DNA of 64,000 bases from an uncultured Lachnospiraceae bacterium (GTDB lineage Bacteria > Bacillota > Clostridia > Lachnospirales > Lachnospiraceae), in assembly GCA_902760755.1 (NCBI GenBank), contig CACWHK010000010.1, positions 26,247 through 90,246 of the forward strand. Direction: 5' to 3'. Within the stretch, counting starts at the first letter, position 1. Every line of letters starts with the position of its first letter. Shown piece after piece: positions 7,371 to 15,571 of the stretch. Both the position numbers and the translations under genes were made by a program. Below the pieces are notes generated by a model. The model worked only from the letters and a program-made list of their open reading frames with translations, did no database searches and was not told the origin of the DNA.

Positions 7371-8711
7371 ATGGCATTTGACAGCTTAAGCGATAAATTA
7401 CAAAATGTTTTCAAGAAGCTGCGGAGCAAGGGCCTTCTGAAGGAAGATGACGTAAAGGAGGCCATGAAGGAGGTTAAGCGTGCGCTGCTGGAGGCGGACG
7501 TAAACTTCAAGGTTGTTAAGCAGTTTATCAGTGCGGTCAGTGAGCGTGCGGTTGGTGAAGAGGTCATGAAGGGCCTGAATCCCGGCCAGATGGTCATTAA
7601 GATCGTAAAGGAAGAGCTGGTTACCCTGATGGGTTCGGAGAACACGGAAATGAAGCTCCGCCCGTCCAACGAGCAGACAGTTATCATGATGTGCGGTCTG
7701 CAGGGTGCAGGTAAGACCACCACCGTGGCAAAGCTTGCGGGACAGTTCAAGAACAAGGGTAAGAAATGTATCCTGGTAGCCTGCGATATCTACCGTCCGG
7801 CAGCCATTCAGCAGCTGGAGATCAACGGTGAGAAGGTGGGGGTTCCCGTATTCTCCATGGGTACGGAGCATAAGCCCGTGGATATCGTGAAGGCAGCTCT
7901 GGCACATGCAAAGAAGGAGAATATCCAGCTTGTTTTCATCGATACTGCAGGTCGTCTGCATATCGACGAGGAGCTGATGCAGGAGCTTCGGGATATCAAG
8001 GAAGCCGTTACCGTGGATTATACACTTCTGACGGTGGACTCCATGACCGGTCAGGATGCGGTAAATGTGGCTACTACATTTAACAACGACCTGGGCATCG
8101 ACGGCGTGGTTCTCACCAAGCTGGACGGCGATACCAGAGGCGGTGCGGCACTTTCTATCCGGTCCGTGACCGGTAAGCCGATCCTCTATGCAGGTATGGG
8201 CGAGAAGCTGACGGATCTGGAGCCGTTCTATCCGGAACGTATGGCTTCACGTATCCTGGGCATGGGAGATGTGGAGAGCCTGATCGAGAAGGCACAGGCA
8301 GCCATCGACGAGGAGAAGGCCATCGAGATGGAGCAGAAGCTCCGGAAGGCAACCTTCGACTTCAATGACTTCCTGGACCAGCTGGAGCAGATGGATAAGA
8401 TCGGAAGCCTGTCCGACATCATGGGAATGATGCCCGGCATGGGGAAGATGAAGGATGTGGAGATTGATGACAATGCCACGGTTCATCCGAAGGCGATCAT
8501 TCAGTCCATGACCCCGGCAGAGCGTGCAAATCCGGACCTGATCAACATGAGCAGGAAGCAGAGGATCGCGAAGGGCTGTGGTCTGGACATGGCGGAGGTT
8601 AACCGCTTCTTCAAGCAGTTTGACCAGTCCAAGAAGATGATGAAGCAGCTCTCCGGCATGATGGGGAAGGGTAAGAAGAAGCGGAGATTCGGAATGCCCT
8701 TCGGTATTTAA
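7371..8711 (+). CDS. ffh: Signal recognition particle GTPase Ffh
   Basis: Ffh binds the SRP RNA and signal sequences of nascent membrane proteins and docks to FtsY. The 446-residue protein has the helical N domain, the G domain with GLQGAGKTTT near residue 107, DTAGRLHID near 190 and TKLDGDTRGGAALS near 247, and a C-terminal methionine-rich M domain (MGMMPGMGKMKD, KMMKQLSGMMGKGKKKRR). The length is standard. It follows ylxM by 11 bases and precedes rpsP by 61 bases. Confidence 0.98.
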   Translation: MAFDSLSDKLQNVFKKLRSKGLLKEDDVKEAMKEVKRALLEADVNFKVVKQFISAVSERAVGEEVMKGLNPGQMVIKIVKEELVTLMGSENTEMKLRPSNEQTVIMMCGLQGAGKTTTVAKLAGQFKNKGKKCILVACDIYRPAAIQQLEINGEKVGVPVFSMGTEHKPVDIVKAALAHAKKENIQLVFIDTAGRLHIDEELMQELRDIKEAVTVDYTLLTVDSMTGQDAVNVATTFNNDLGIDGVVLTKLDGDTRGGAALSIRSVTGKPILYAGMGEKLTDLEPFYPERMASRILGMGDVESLIEKAQAAIDEEKAIEMEQKLRKATFDFNDFLDQLEQMDKIGSLSDIMGMMPGMGKMKDVEIDDNATVHPKAIIQSMTPAERANPDLINMSRKQRIAKGCGLDMAEVNRFFKQFDQSKKMMKQLSGMMGKGKKKRRFGMPFGI

Positions 8712-8772
8712 CAATTTATGATCAACATGGCTATACGGCCTGTAGATAAATATTTCAAGGAGGAAAACCAAA

Positions 8773-9018
8773 ATGGCAGTAAAGATCAGATTAAGAAGAC
8801 TGGGCTACAAGAAGCACCCTGTATATAGAGTTGTTGTTGCAGATTCCAGATCTCAGAGAGATGGCAGCGTGATCGACCAGATCGGAACTTATGATCCGAA
8901 TCAGGAGCCGAGCGTAGTCAAGATCGATGCTGAGGCAGCTAAGAAGTGGCTTAACAATGGCGCTCAGCCGACTGAGACAGTAGCAAAGCTGTTCAAGCAG
9001 GCAGGAATTGAGAAATAA
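8773..9018 (+). CDS. rpsP: 30S ribosomal protein S16
   Basis: The 81-residue protein begins [26 protein letters not shown], here cited as the family hallmark [11 protein letters not shown], and has the expected GTYDPNQEP and [14 protein letters not shown] segments. AAGGAGG lies just upstream of the ATG. It is followed by khpA after 20 bases and starts the classic rpsP-khpA-rimM-trmD cluster. Confidence 0.98.
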   Translation: MAVKIRLRRLGYKKHPVYRVVVADSRSQRDGSVIDQIGTYDPNQEPSVVKIDAEAAKKWLNNGAQPTETVAKLFKQAGIEK

Positions 9019-9038
9019 AGTTACAGGAGGATTGCAGC

Positions 9039-9266
9039 ATGAAGGAATTAGTCGAGATCATTGCAAAATCCCTTGTAGATGCGCCTGACCAGGTTGTAGT
9101 TACGGAAACAACCGATGAACACACGATCAATGTTGAGCTCACCGTCGCTCCCGAAGATATGGGCAAGGTGATCGGAAAGAGCGGAAGGATCGCAAAGGCT
9201 ATCCGTACTGTTGTTAAGGCCGCTGCATCAAAAAGCGACAAGAAGGTCATTGTGGATATCAAATAA
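9039..9266 (+). CDS. khpA: KH-domain RNA-binding protein KhpA (YlqC)
   Basis: The 75-residue protein is a single KH domain with the GKVIGKSGRIAKAIRTVVKAAA motif region (GXXG loop GKSG). In Gram-positive bacteria KhpA partners with KhpB/Jag in RNA binding linked to cell elongation and division. It lies between rpsP and rimM, its conserved place. An AGGAGG site precedes the ATG. Confidence 0.93.
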   Translation: MKELVEIIAKSLVDAPDQVVVTETTDEHTINVELTVAPEDMGKVIGKSGRIAKAIRTVVKAAASKSDKKVIVDIK

Positions 9267-9289
9267 CGACGGGTGTCGTGCAATGAACA

Positions 9290-9325
9290 AAGAAGACAGG
9301 GACGGGTTTTCGTCCCTGTCTTCTT
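9290..9325. terminator. Fifteen-base perfect hairpin between khpA and rimM
   Basis: AAGAAGACAGGGACG (9290-9304) pairs without mismatch with 9311-9325 around the loop GGTTTT. It is followed by GCCTT rather than a clean T-run, so it may be a partial terminator, an attenuator or an RNA-processing site that lowers rimM-trmD relative to rpsP. Confidence 0.6.
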
Positions 9326-9349
9326 GCCTTAAGAGGAAATGGAGGATCT

Positions 9350-9856
9350 ATGGAAGCATATTTCCGGGTCGGAGTTGTTACAACCACACATGGACTTGCA
9401 GGAGAGGTGAAGGTCTTTCCGACGACGGAGGATCCCCACCGGTTTGAGGAGCTGGAGGTCTGCTACCTGCTGGACAGAGGGACATATCGCCCGCTGACCA
9501 TAAAGAGCTGCAGATACTTCAAGAATCTGGTGATCCTCGGCTTTGAGGAGGTACCGTCCATAGACGAAGCCATGCACTTAAAGCAAAGGGAGCTCTATGT
9601 GGACCGTGAGCATGCGATCCCTCTGGAGGAGGGGGAGTATTATCTCGCGGATGTGATCGGAAGCACGGTCACGGATGAAGATGGAAATGTACTGGGTACG
9701 CTGGAGGATTATATGGAGACTGCGGCCCAGATCGTATATAAGGTCCGGACGGAGGCGGGGAAGGAAGCCCTGATCCCGGCAGTGGACGAGTTTATCAAAG
9801 AAGTGGATGTTGAAGGAAAGAAGATGGTGGTCCATGTGATCCCGGGACTCTTCTAA
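9350..9856 (+). CDS. rimM: Ribosome maturation factor RimM
   Basis: RimM binds S19 and helps assemble the 30S head. The 168-residue protein has the N-terminal barrel (FRVGVVTTTHGLAGEVKVFP) and a C-terminal PRC-barrel (YYLADVIGSTVTDEDGNVLG, ALIPAVDEFIKEVD). Its length is normal. It is preceded by AAGAGGAAATGGAGG and followed by trmD within 20 bases. Confidence 0.96.
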   Translation: MEAYFRVGVVTTTHGLAGEVKVFPTTEDPHRFEELEVCYLLDRGTYRPLTIKSCRYFKNLVILGFEEVPSIDEAMHLKQRELYVDREHAIPLEEGEYYLADVIGSTVTDEDGNVLGTLEDYMETAAQIVYKVRTEAGKEALIPAVDEFIKEVDVEGKKMVVHVIPGLF

Positions 9857-9874
9857 GCAGGAGGAGGAATGCAT

Positions 9875-10624
9875 ATGGAATTTCATATCATGACACTGTT
9901 TCCGGAAATGATGGAAACCATCCTGGGGGAGAGCATCACGGGCCGGGCCCAGAAGGCGGAGCTGATCACCGTGAAGGCCTGGAATATCCGGGACTATGCG
10001 CAGAATACCTCAAGACATGTGGATGATTATATCTATGGCGGAGGTCCGGGCATGCTGATGCAGTGCGAGCCCATCGACCTATGCTACAATGCGATCCTGG
10101 AGGACCTTGCATCCCGGGGAATCGGGGAGAAGCCCCGCGTGATCTACCTGTCCCCGAAGGGGGAAACCTTCCGGCAGGGGAAGGCGGAGAGCTTTGCGTC
10201 AGAACCGGAACGCCCGCTGATCCTGCTCTGCGGTCATTATGAGGGGATTGACGAGAGAGTGCTGACCCTGCTTTCCGCAGAGGAGATCTCCATCGGAGAT
10301 TTTGTGCTGACGGGAGGAGAGCTTGGGGCTGCGATCATTGTGGATGCGGTAAGTCGTCTGCTTCCCGGAGTTCTGGGGGATGACACCAGCGCCATCTACG
10401 AGAGCTTCCACGAGAATCTGCTGGAATGCCCGCAGTACACACGTCCTGAGGTTTATAAGGAGCTTCGGGTTCCGGAGGTGCTTCTTTCCGGAAATCATGC
10501 CCTGATCGAGAAGTGGCGTCTGGAGCAGGCGGAGAAGATCACGGAGGAACGAAGGCCGGATCTGTATCAGGCATACAGGGAGGCGCATCCTCCGGTTCCG
10601 GAGAAGAAAAAACGACATAGATAA
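9875..10624 (+). CDS. trmD: tRNA (guanine-N1)-methyltransferase TrmD
   Basis: TrmD makes m1G37 in tRNAs reading CNN codons and so prevents +1 frameshifting. The 249-residue protein starts MEFHIMTLFPEM and has the trefoil-knot motifs YGGGPGMLMQ near residue 54, LLCGHYEGIDERV near 111 and GDFVLTGGELGA near 136. The ATG at 9875 lies seven bases from AGGAGG; an ATG at 9869 two codons earlier is possible. It ends the rpsP cluster. Confidence 0.96.
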   Translation: MEFHIMTLFPEMMETILGESITGRAQKAELITVKAWNIRDYAQNTSRHVDDYIYGGGPGMLMQCEPIDLCYNAILEDLASRGIGEKPRVIYLSPKGETFRQGKAESFASEPERPLILLCGHYEGIDERVLTLLSAEEISIGDFVLTGGELGAAIIVDAVSRLLPGVLGDDTSAIYESFHENLLECPQYTRPEVYKELRVPEVLLSGNHALIEKWRLEQAEKITEERRPDLYQAYREAHPPVPEKKKRHR

Positions 10625-10636
10625 GTTGTCTCATGC

Positions 10637-10665
10637 GTGACAGAAGCGTTGCGTGGTGATATAAT
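10637..10665 (+). promoter_or_regulatory. Promoter of the lipoprotein/two-component operon
   Basis: GTGACA (10637-10642) and a consensus TATAAT (10660-10665) are separated by 17 bases, 82 bases before the lipoprotein ATG. Confidence 0.75.
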
Positions 10666-10746
10666 ACGACGTGGAGGTATCCTTTCGAAGAGATTGTTTA
10701 TTCGAAGCAGGAAGCCTCCGCAGTAGATTGATTTAGGAGATATGAC

Positions 10747-11310
10747 ATGAAAAAGAAAATAGCAGCTCTGGCACTCGGACTTTTACTTTGCGCGGGCCTT
10801 ACCGCCTGCGGATCGAAGTCGGAGGATACGGGAAGTGCAGGCTCCGGATCTGCCGTAACGGCAACAACGGAAGCAGGACCTACGCTGCAGCAGGAGATCA
10901 TCTCATTTGTGGGAGACAGCCTTCCCAGCATTTCGGGAGACCGTGACCGTGCCGTCCAGCTTTACAACGAATACTTCTCCGTTGGGGGTGAGAAGGATTC
11001 CGACAAATGGATGACCACGCTTTCACAGGAGGCTCTTCCGAAGTACGATACCTATCTCGGGAATCTGAAGGCCTTAAAGACCACGAATCCGGAGGTGGAG
11101 TCCCTGAAGAAGCTGTATCTTGAGAGCGCTGAGCTCCAGAGAGATGCGATTCAGCTGGTGGTGGATGCGATCACGAACGCAGACAGCACGATCCTGGATC
11201 AGGCACAGAAGAAGGTAGATGATTCCAAGGCGAAGCTGGAGGAGTTCAATACCCAGCTGAAGACCCTTTGTGAGCAGAACAACATCACGTTGGAGGGGAT
11301 TGGAGAATAA
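10747..11310 (+). CDS. Predicted lipoprotein of unknown function
   Basis: The 187-residue protein has a type II signal peptide: KKK, a hydrophobic stretch and the lipobox LTAC with the lipidated Cys at residue 21. A Ser/Gly linker follows and then a mostly helical, Lys/Glu/Gln-rich domain (LDQAQKKVDDSKAKLEEFN near residues 155-175) that may be a coiled coil. I do not recognise the family. Only two bases separate it from the response regulator gene, so it is probably an extracytoplasmic partner or signal modulator of that two-component system. Confidence 0.75.
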   Translation: MKKKIAALALGLLLCAGLTACGSKSEDTGSAGSGSAVTATTEAGPTLQQEIISFVGDSLPSISGDRDRAVQLYNEYFSVGGEKDSDKWMTTLSQEALPKYDTYLGNLKALKTTNPEVESLKKLYLESAELQRDAIQLVVDAITNADSTILDQAQKKVDDSKAKLEEFNTQLKTLCEQNNITLEGIGE

Positions 11311-11312
11311 TT

Positions 11313-11993
11313 ATGGGTGATACGAAGGTTATGGTGGTGGATGACGAGCCGCGTATGCGCAAGCTTGTCAGAGATTTCCTTTCGAAGGAAGGATATATGG
11401 TAGTGGAAGCCGGCGACGGTGAAGAGGCACTGAACCTCTTCCTGCAGACTAAGGACATTTCCCTGATCATCATGGATGTGATGATGCCGAGAATGGACGG
11501 GTATGAAGCCTGCGAGGAGATCCGGAAGGTTTCCGAGGTACCGATCATCCTGCTTACAGCCAAGTCCGAGGAGAAGGACGAGCTTCGCGGATTCTCCCTT
11601 GGCGTGGATGAGTATATCACCAAACCCTTCAGCCCCCGTGTTCTTATGGCGCGCGTCGGTGCGATCCTTCGTCGTACCTCCCAGGAAGAGGAGTCCAAGA
11701 CCATTACGGCAGGAGGCATCGTTCTGGATACCTCCGCGCATAGCGTTACCGTGGATGGTGTACCGGTAGAGCTTTCCTTCAAGGAGTTTGAGCTTCTCAA
11801 CTATTTCCTGGAGAATCAGGGGGTCGCTCTTTCCAGAGAGAAGATCCTGAATTCCGTATGGAACTATGATTATTTCGGAGATGCACGTACCATCGATACA
11901 CATGTGAAGAAGCTGCGTGCAAAGCTGGGCAACAGAGGAGAGTATATCAAGACCATCTGGGCCCTGGGTTATAAATTCGAGGTTACCGAATGA
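11313..11993 (+). CDS. OmpR/PhoB-family response regulator
   Basis: The 226-residue protein has a receiver domain with the acidic pair in VVDDEPRMRK, the phospho-acceptor Asp in LIIMDVMMPRMDG near residue 53, and the conserved Lys in YITKPFSP. The C-terminal winged helix (LSFKEFELLNYFLENQGVALSRE, LRAKLGNRGEYIKTIWALGYKF) binds DNA. It overlaps the histidine kinase gene by four bases (ATGA), so they form one signalling unit. The target genes cannot be read from the sequence. Confidence 0.93.
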   Translation: MGDTKVMVVDDEPRMRKLVRDFLSKEGYMVVEAGDGEEALNLFLQTKDISLIIMDVMMPRMDGYEACEEIRKVSEVPIILLTAKSEEKDELRGFSLGVDEYITKPFSPRVLMARVGAILRRTSQEEESKTITAGGIVLDTSAHSVTVDGVPVELSFKEFELLNYFLENQGVALSREKILNSVWNYDYFGDARTIDTHVKKLRAKLGNRGEYIKTIWALGYKFEVTE

Positions 11994-13519
11994 AAGACTG
12001 GAGAGGGGGAGCCCCCGGCTTCCGTCATTCTCTTAGATTCCGGCTGGTAGGTCTTGTGCTGATCACTACGGTGGTTGCCATCATCGCAGCCTGGATCTTA
12101 AGCAACAATCTGATCAAGAGCTTTTATATACTGGATGCACGAAGCAATCTGACCACGACCTATGAGTCCTGTAATCAGCTGTTTCTGGATGCATCGGGCT
12201 TACCGCGCCCATTTGTGATCGCCGCAGAGGAGCTTTACGGAAATGTAGAGAACCCGTCCAATGCGACGATTTTTATTGTGGATTACAAGAATAATGAGCT
12301 GTACTCCTCGGTGGTGGTATCGGAGAAGACTGCCAGATCCCTGCAGGATCTGATCGATGCCTTTGATTTCGAGTCCCTGAAAACTGCGGAGAAGAAGTAT
12401 CGGTTTCAGTATCATGAGAACAGCTATGATCTGGTGGGCCTTCTGGATAACGGCAATATCATCATCCTGGAGCGCCCCATGGAGCAGCTGAATTCCAGCA
12501 TCCTTTTCTCCACGCGTCTCTTCCTCATTATTGCGGTTGTGATCCTTTCCTTTGAGGCAAGTATCGTGCTCGTGATCTCCGGTACCCTGACCCGGCCCAT
12601 CATCCGTATGTCCCATGCAGCACGCCGGATGTCCAAGCTGGACTTTGAGATAAAGGCCCCGGAGGACCGATCGGATGAGATCGGAGAGCTGGGCCACAGC
12701 ATGAATGAAATGTCCTACAAGCTGGAGAAGGCGGTGTCCGACCTGAAGTCCGCGAATGCCTCCCTGGCTCAGGATATCGAGGAGAAGGAGCGGATCGAAG
12801 AGATGCGTTCCGAGTTCCTGTCCCATGTATCCCATGAACTAAAGACTCCGCTGGCACTGATCCAGGGCTATGCAGAGGGCCTGAAGATGTCGGTAAATGA
12901 TGATCCGGAGAGCCGTGAATTCTACTGCGATGTCATCACGGATGAGGCTGCTAAGATGAATACCCTGATCATGCAGCTCCTTAATCTGAACGAGCTGGAA
13001 TTCGGGACCCAGCCGCTGGCAATCGAGCGCTTTGACCTAATGGATCAGATTCAGGGAATCCTGCAGGCAAATAAGATCCTGATGGAGCAAAAGAAGGTGA
13101 AGCTGACGCCGCCGGAGAACCGGCCGGTTTATGTATGGGCGGATGCATTTAAGATGTCCGAGGTATTCACGAATTATCTCTCCAATGCGATCCATTACGT
13201 GAAGGAGGGCGGAGAGATCCGCGTCACGGTGGAGGAAAGAATAAAAGACACAGACCAGCGCGTGATCCGTGTCTCTGTATTCGATGAAGGTCCCCTTCTC
13301 AGTGAAGAAGCACTGGAGAAGGTATTTGTAAAGTTCTATAAGGAAGATGCAGCCAGAACCCGTTCCTACGGCGGTTCCGGGATCGGCCTCTCCATCGTGG
13401 AGGCAATCCAGAAATCCCATGGGCAGGATTACGGTGCCATGAACGCGGAGAACGGCGTGATCTTCTATTATGAGCTGGATGGCAGTACTACTCAGGACGA
13501 TGCTCCGAAAGAAATGTAA
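11990..13519 (+). CDS. Membrane sensor histidine kinase
   Basis: The 509-residue protein has two membrane helices (about residues 14-36 and 170-192) that bracket a sensor domain of about 130 residues outside the cell. Then come a HAMP domain (TRPIIRMSHAARRM), a HisKA dimerisation helix with the phospho-accepting His in SHVSHELKTPLALI, and an ATPase domain with the N box (FTNYLSNAIHYV) and glycine box (GGSGIGLSIVEAI). It is the partner of the overlapping response regulator. Its last 32 bases overlap, tail to tail, the end of the EAL gene on the other strand. Confidence 0.93.
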   Translation: MKDWRGGAPGFRHSLRFRLVGLVLITTVVAIIAAWILSNNLIKSFYILDARSNLTTTYESCNQLFLDASGLPRPFVIAAEELYGNVENPSNATIFIVDYKNNELYSSVVVSEKTARSLQDLIDAFDFESLKTAEKKYRFQYHENSYDLVGLLDNGNIIILERPMEQLNSSILFSTRLFLIIAVVILSFEASIVLVISGTLTRPIIRMSHAARRMSKLDFEIKAPEDRSDEIGELGHSMNEMSYKLEKAVSDLKSANASLAQDIEEKERIEEMRSEFLSHVSHELKTPLALIQGYAEGLKMSVNDDPESREFYCDVITDEAAKMNTLIMQLLNLNELEFGTQPLAIERFDLMDQIQGILQANKILMEQKKVKLTPPENRPVYVWADAFKMSEVFTNYLSNAIHYVKEGGEIRVTVEERIKDTDQRVIRVSVFDEGPLLSEEALEKVFVKFYKEDAARTRSYGGSGIGLSIVEAIQKSHGQDYGAMNAENGVIFYYELDGSTTQDDAPKEM

Positions 13520-15440
13520 GGAAATCCTGTTCGGGCATGGGCCTTGCGTAGAAGTAGCCCTGAATATAGTCGCAGTTCTGCTCGGAGAACCACTCGGCCT
13601 CTTCCTTTGTTTCCACGCCCTCGACCACGATCTCCTTGCCGATATCCTTCAGCATGCGGATCGTATCCTGGATCACCAGACGCATCTGAGGATCCTCCCA
13701 CTGATCCACAAAGCTCTTATCCAACTTGATCAGCTTGAAGGGGAAGTCCACCATTCTCTGAAGGTTGGAATAGCCGGTACCGTAATCGTCCAGGGCGAAT
13801 TCCAGACCATGATCATGAAGGGCAAGCACATTATTCTTTAAGGTCTCATGAACGAATTCGGTCGCGGTCTCCGTGATCTCAAAATTCACGAATTTCGGGT
13901 CTACATGATTATCTGACAGCAGACTCTCTATCTTTTCCACGGTGTTGTTCCGCATGCACTGAACCACCGACAGGTTGATCTCAACGTAACTGAGTCCCAG
14001 GTCCGCCATGTTCTGGCGGGAGATAAATCCACACACATCCTGAACTACAAATTCACCGATCTGATGGATCGCGCCGCTCTTTTCCGCAGAAGGAATAAAG
14101 ATGGCGGGAGATACCATGCCGTTCTTTTCGTCGAAGAGACGGATCAGAGCCTCTGCAGAGGTGAACCGCTGTTCCTTTACCGAGAAGATGGGCTGGTAGT
14201 ACATAACGAAGCTCTTGTTCACGATACCACGGGAGATGATCTCGTCGATATTATTCTTCATCTGGAACTGCTTCTCCGGTGCGATCTTTGAGAAGACCGC
14301 AACCTCCGAATCAGAGGTGATCTGATGGAAGGTATTGGCAAAGGAGATCAGCTCCTCATAGCTTCCGATATCCTCGGGAATCCGGATCATGCAGACGCTG
14401 ATATCCAGATCAAGATCCAGATGGCTGGTATGGTGGGTTCCCTGCAGCTGTTCAAAGATCCGCTCGGCCTCTGTTTCCGTGAATTCCTCGCGTCTTTTTC
14501 CGTCAGCGAGGATGGCGAAGAGACCGTTTCGGAGGTTATATTCCGGATGGAAGATGGAACGCTTCAGCGGGGACTCGTAGTCCCGGATCACGTTCATCAC
14601 CTCGTGCTCCAGGCGCATGGTTCGTTCGGAACCCAGAAGTGCCATGAGACCGTCAAAGTTTTTGATCTTAAGAAGGATCAGATTGGCCGGAACACCGGAA
14701 CGGTAGAACTTCGGCAGGTCATTCTTAAAGGATAGATACGATCTGGCTCCGGTCACGGGATCCATATATTCCTCCGGCCTGAGAACGATATTCGAAACCA
14801 GCATGGAGAAGATCGCATAGGCAAACATTTCCAGAAGATACTTCGGCCTGAGATACTGGATCGTCATGGCGATGATAGTCAGCGGAAACAGCATCAGAAG
14901 GGTATAGAACTTCTCCTTGCTCATGTACTTCTTCGACCAGAGCAGATAGATAAAGGAGAATACCATATAATAGATTCCGATGATGTAGTAAATGATGATC
15001 AGCCCGCCGCGTGCGTAGTCACCCTCCGGAGTGTAATAAAAAATGATGGGCTTGAAGAAGGAGTTGATAAAGAGCAGGATCAGGCAGGTGATGTACGGAA
15101 GCAGGAATATGAAGGTGAAGGATGCGAACTTCCGAAGCTTATGCCAGGTTCCGGTGAGATGCCCGATAAAAATGATATAGATCGGTCCGAGAGCGATCCT
15201 GAGGGCAAAGTAGATAAAGCTTGCCAGGGATCGGATCCCGACCTTGGTATCCGGGTCGGAAACAAAGGAAAGGGGACTTGTGGAAAGGGCATCGCAGATG
15301 GTGGTGACCATAAGAACGAGCAGAAGCACAAGATAGGTGTGGTTCACACGTCCGCGGATCATTCTGCGGAAGAACATGGCAAAAAGAAGGACCAGTATGA
15401 TCAGAAATGCACTGTAATCAAAATACGGGATCCGTTCCAT
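13488..15440 (-). CDS. Membrane EAL-domain cyclic-di-GMP phosphodiesterase with degenerate GGDEF domain
   Basis: The 650-residue protein has about seven N-terminal membrane helices (residues 10-230), a degenerate GGDEF-like domain beginning DPVTGARSYLSFKND but without a GGDEF signature, and a C-terminal EAL domain. The EAL domain keeps its catalytic motifs: SAEALIR (the EAL glutamate), FEITETA, DDYGTGYSNL, KLDKSFV, VEGVET and QGYFYARP, so it should hydrolyse c-di-GMP to pGpG. The ATG at 15440 lies eight bases from AGGAGG; an upstream in-frame ATG at 15485 is not needed. It is expressed from its own promoter at 15500-15528, divergent from mscS. Confidence 0.9.
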   Translation of the reverse strand: MERIPYFDYSAFLIILVLLFAMFFRRMIRGRVNHTYLVLLLVLMVTTICDALSTSPLSFVSDPDTKVGIRSLASFIYFALRIALGPIYIIFIGHLTGTWHKLRKFASFTFIFLLPYITCLILLFINSFFKPIIFYYTPEGDYARGGLIIIYYIIGIYYMVFSFIYLLWSKKYMSKEKFYTLLMLFPLTIIAMTIQYLRPKYLLEMFAYAIFSMLVSNIVLRPEEYMDPVTGARSYLSFKNDLPKFYRSGVPANLILLKIKNFDGLMALLGSERTMRLEHEVMNVIRDYESPLKRSIFHPEYNLRNGLFAILADGKRREEFTETEAERIFEQLQGTHHTSHLDLDLDISVCMIRIPEDIGSYEELISFANTFHQITSDSEVAVFSKIAPEKQFQMKNNIDEIISRGIVNKSFVMYYQPIFSVKEQRFTSAEALIRLFDEKNGMVSPAIFIPSAEKSGAIHQIGEFVVQDVCGFISRQNMADLGLSYVEINLSVVQCMRNNTVEKIESLLSDNHVDPKFVNFEITETATEFVHETLKNNVLALHDHGLEFALDDYGTGYSNLQRMVDFPFKLIKLDKSFVDQWEDPQMRLVIQDTIRMLKDIGKEIVVEGVETKEEAEWFSEQNCDYIQGYFYARPMPEQDFLTFLSEHRPE

Positions 15441-15499
15441 ATCCGGCGCCTCCTTTCCGCTTTTTTTCATGCCGCGTGGGCACACAATTACTCAACTAT

Positions 15500-15528
15500 A
15501 CTATATCAGAAAGAGGGTGCCGGTACAA
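15500..15528 (-). promoter_or_regulatory. Promoter of the EAL gene
   Basis: On the minus strand TTGTAC (15523-15528) and TATAGT (15500-15505) are separated by 17 bases. A start near 15493 gives a leader of about 53 bases. Confidence 0.75.
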
Positions 15529-15536
15529 GTTTTGTA

Positions 15537-15565
15537 TTGTTTCGAAGGGCGGATTTTGGTAAAAT
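15537..15565 (+). promoter_or_regulatory. Promoter of mscS, close enough to imply a leaderless transcript
   Basis: TTGTTT (15537-15542) and TAAAAT (15560-15565) are 17 bases apart. The expected start, about seven bases after the -10, coincides with the A of the ATG at 15572. No ribosome binding site lies before that ATG. Confidence 0.65.
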
Positions 15566-15571
15566 GTTCGT

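Noticed and set aside
8712-8772. Small SRP RNA gene after ffh
   Set aside because: The 61-base gap is too short and lacks the conserved SRP Alu or GGAA-loop pattern.
13488-13519. Antisense overlap of the histidine kinase and EAL genes as a regulatory device
   Set aside because: A 32-base tail-to-tail overlap is common between convergent genes; nothing else supports regulation.
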